From the IMG/VR virus record IMGVR_UViG_3300042691_015267, positions 1-23,042 of that record: a stretch of 23,042 nt of DNA; one strand, written 5' to 3'. The position numbers were made by a program, and so were the translations under genes. Numbering within the stretch: position 1 is the first letter of the stretch; every line of letters begins with the position of its first letter. This DNA is from a virus. Positions 22,803-23,042 of this stretch are shown piece after piece. The notes beneath the pieces were generated by a model, which saw only the letters and a list, made by a program, of their open reading frames with translations, searched no databases and had not been told where the DNA came from.

Positions 22803-23042
22803 ATGGCAATAAATTTTCCAAGCAGTCCAGCAGTAAATGACACCCTAGCTGTGGGTGCCGATACATGGCTGTGGAACGGAATATCGTGGGAAGTACAACC
22901 GATTGTATCTCCTAGTTTCAACAACATTACGGCTTCTGGAACTATTACAGGCACATTAGTTGGTAATGTTACTGGTAATGTTACTGGTAATGTTACTGGT
23001 AATGTTACTGGTAATACCGCAGGTACACATACTGGCGCAGTT
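22803..23042 (+). CDS. Tail fibre protein, N-terminal part (cut by window end)
   Basis: Eighty codons are visible and the reading frame runs off the end of the window, so this is a partial gene. The N-terminal ADTWLWNGISWEV motif is a short beta module common in phage fibres. It is followed by LVGNVTGNVTGNVTG-type repeats with period four residues. AGGA at 22792-22795 gives a good start context and a late-promoter variant lies upstream. The GNVT repeats probably form a beta-helix or extended fibre shaft. The rest of the gene is not in the window. Confidence 0.7.
   Translation, partial: MAINFPSSPAVNDTLAVGADTWLWNGISWEVQPIVSPSFNNITASGTITGTLVGNVTGNVTGNVTGNVTGNTAGTHTGAV
22962..23009 (+). repeat. 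Four tandem copies of a 12-base unit in a fibre gene
   Basis: GGTAATGTTACT is present four times exactly and head to tail, followed by a half copy (GGTAAT) at 23010-23015. It keeps frame and encodes GNVT. It is an in-gene repeat, likely able to change copy number by slippage. Confidence 0.85.

Noticed and set aside
22962-23015. Possible CRISPR-like or iteron repeat
   Set aside because: The 12-base units are directly adjacent without spacers and are in the coding frame of a fibre gene.
1-23042. tRNA genes, insertion sequences and integrase sites
   Set aside because: Nothing resembling a cloverleaf, transposase or terminal inverted repeats was seen on reading; a tRNA search program could still find something missed.

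Overview
This window reads as part of the genome of a T4-like tailed phage (myovirus type), probably marine or otherwise aquatic. Four kinds of evidence point there. There are recognisable T4-type replication proteins: UvsW helicase, gp41 helicase, gp61 primase and a probable gp62 clamp-loader subunit. T4-type late-promoter octamers (TATAAATA and variants) stand before structural genes. Genes are packed on one strand with ATGA or TAATG overlaps. The tail proteins contain Gly/Thr/Asn-rich repeats, a cupredoxin-like module and a beta-propeller of types I recall from marine phages. The DNA is AT-rich throughout. The host cannot be fixed from this sequence; SAR11-like or cyanobacterial hosts are plausible only by analogy.

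Layout. (1) 45-2022: UvsW helicase and a hypothetical protein. (2) 2032-10049: a cupin and nine carbohydrate genes. These are a GT2-like and a GT32-like glycosyltransferase, a methyltransferase-like protein, a UDP-GlcNAc 2-epimerase of FnlC/CapG type, a GT-D-like protein, a UDP-GlcNAc 4,6-dehydratase, an RmlD/WbvR-like reductase, a GT8-like protein and a GalE-like epimerase. Together they look like a pathway to a UDP-2-acetamido-2,6-dideoxy-L-hexose (FucNAc or QuiNAc type) plus the transferases to use it. (3) 10051-12567: a chain of overlapping small genes with a gp62-like protein, a zinc-finger protein, a 62-residue protein and a 192-residue miniature of the catalytic core of bacterial DNA polymerase III alpha (DnaE). 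(4) 12564-13779: a reverse-strand conserved gene, a late promoter and a virion protein. (5) 13789-17326: gp61 primase, a 37-residue protein, a short carbamoyltransferase-family protein and gp41 helicase. (6) 17351-23042: mostly structural genes. These are a peptidoglycan-binding-domain protein, a GNAT-like protein under an apparent hairpin-gated late promoter, a small reverse gene, a long tail protein with a complete cupredoxin ligand set, a seven-bladed propeller protein and the start of a repeat-containing fibre gene cut by the window edge.

How it fits together. Replication genes, a host-surface or virion glycan cassette and tail adhesion genes are interleaved. The most unusual items are the miniature DnaE with all three catalytic aspartates, the apparently complete amino-deoxysugar pathway, and the nested hairpin and late promoter before the GNAT-like gene. 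No tRNA, CRISPR array, insertion sequence or strong factor-independent terminator was seen, and no stretch over 300 bases lacks a gene.
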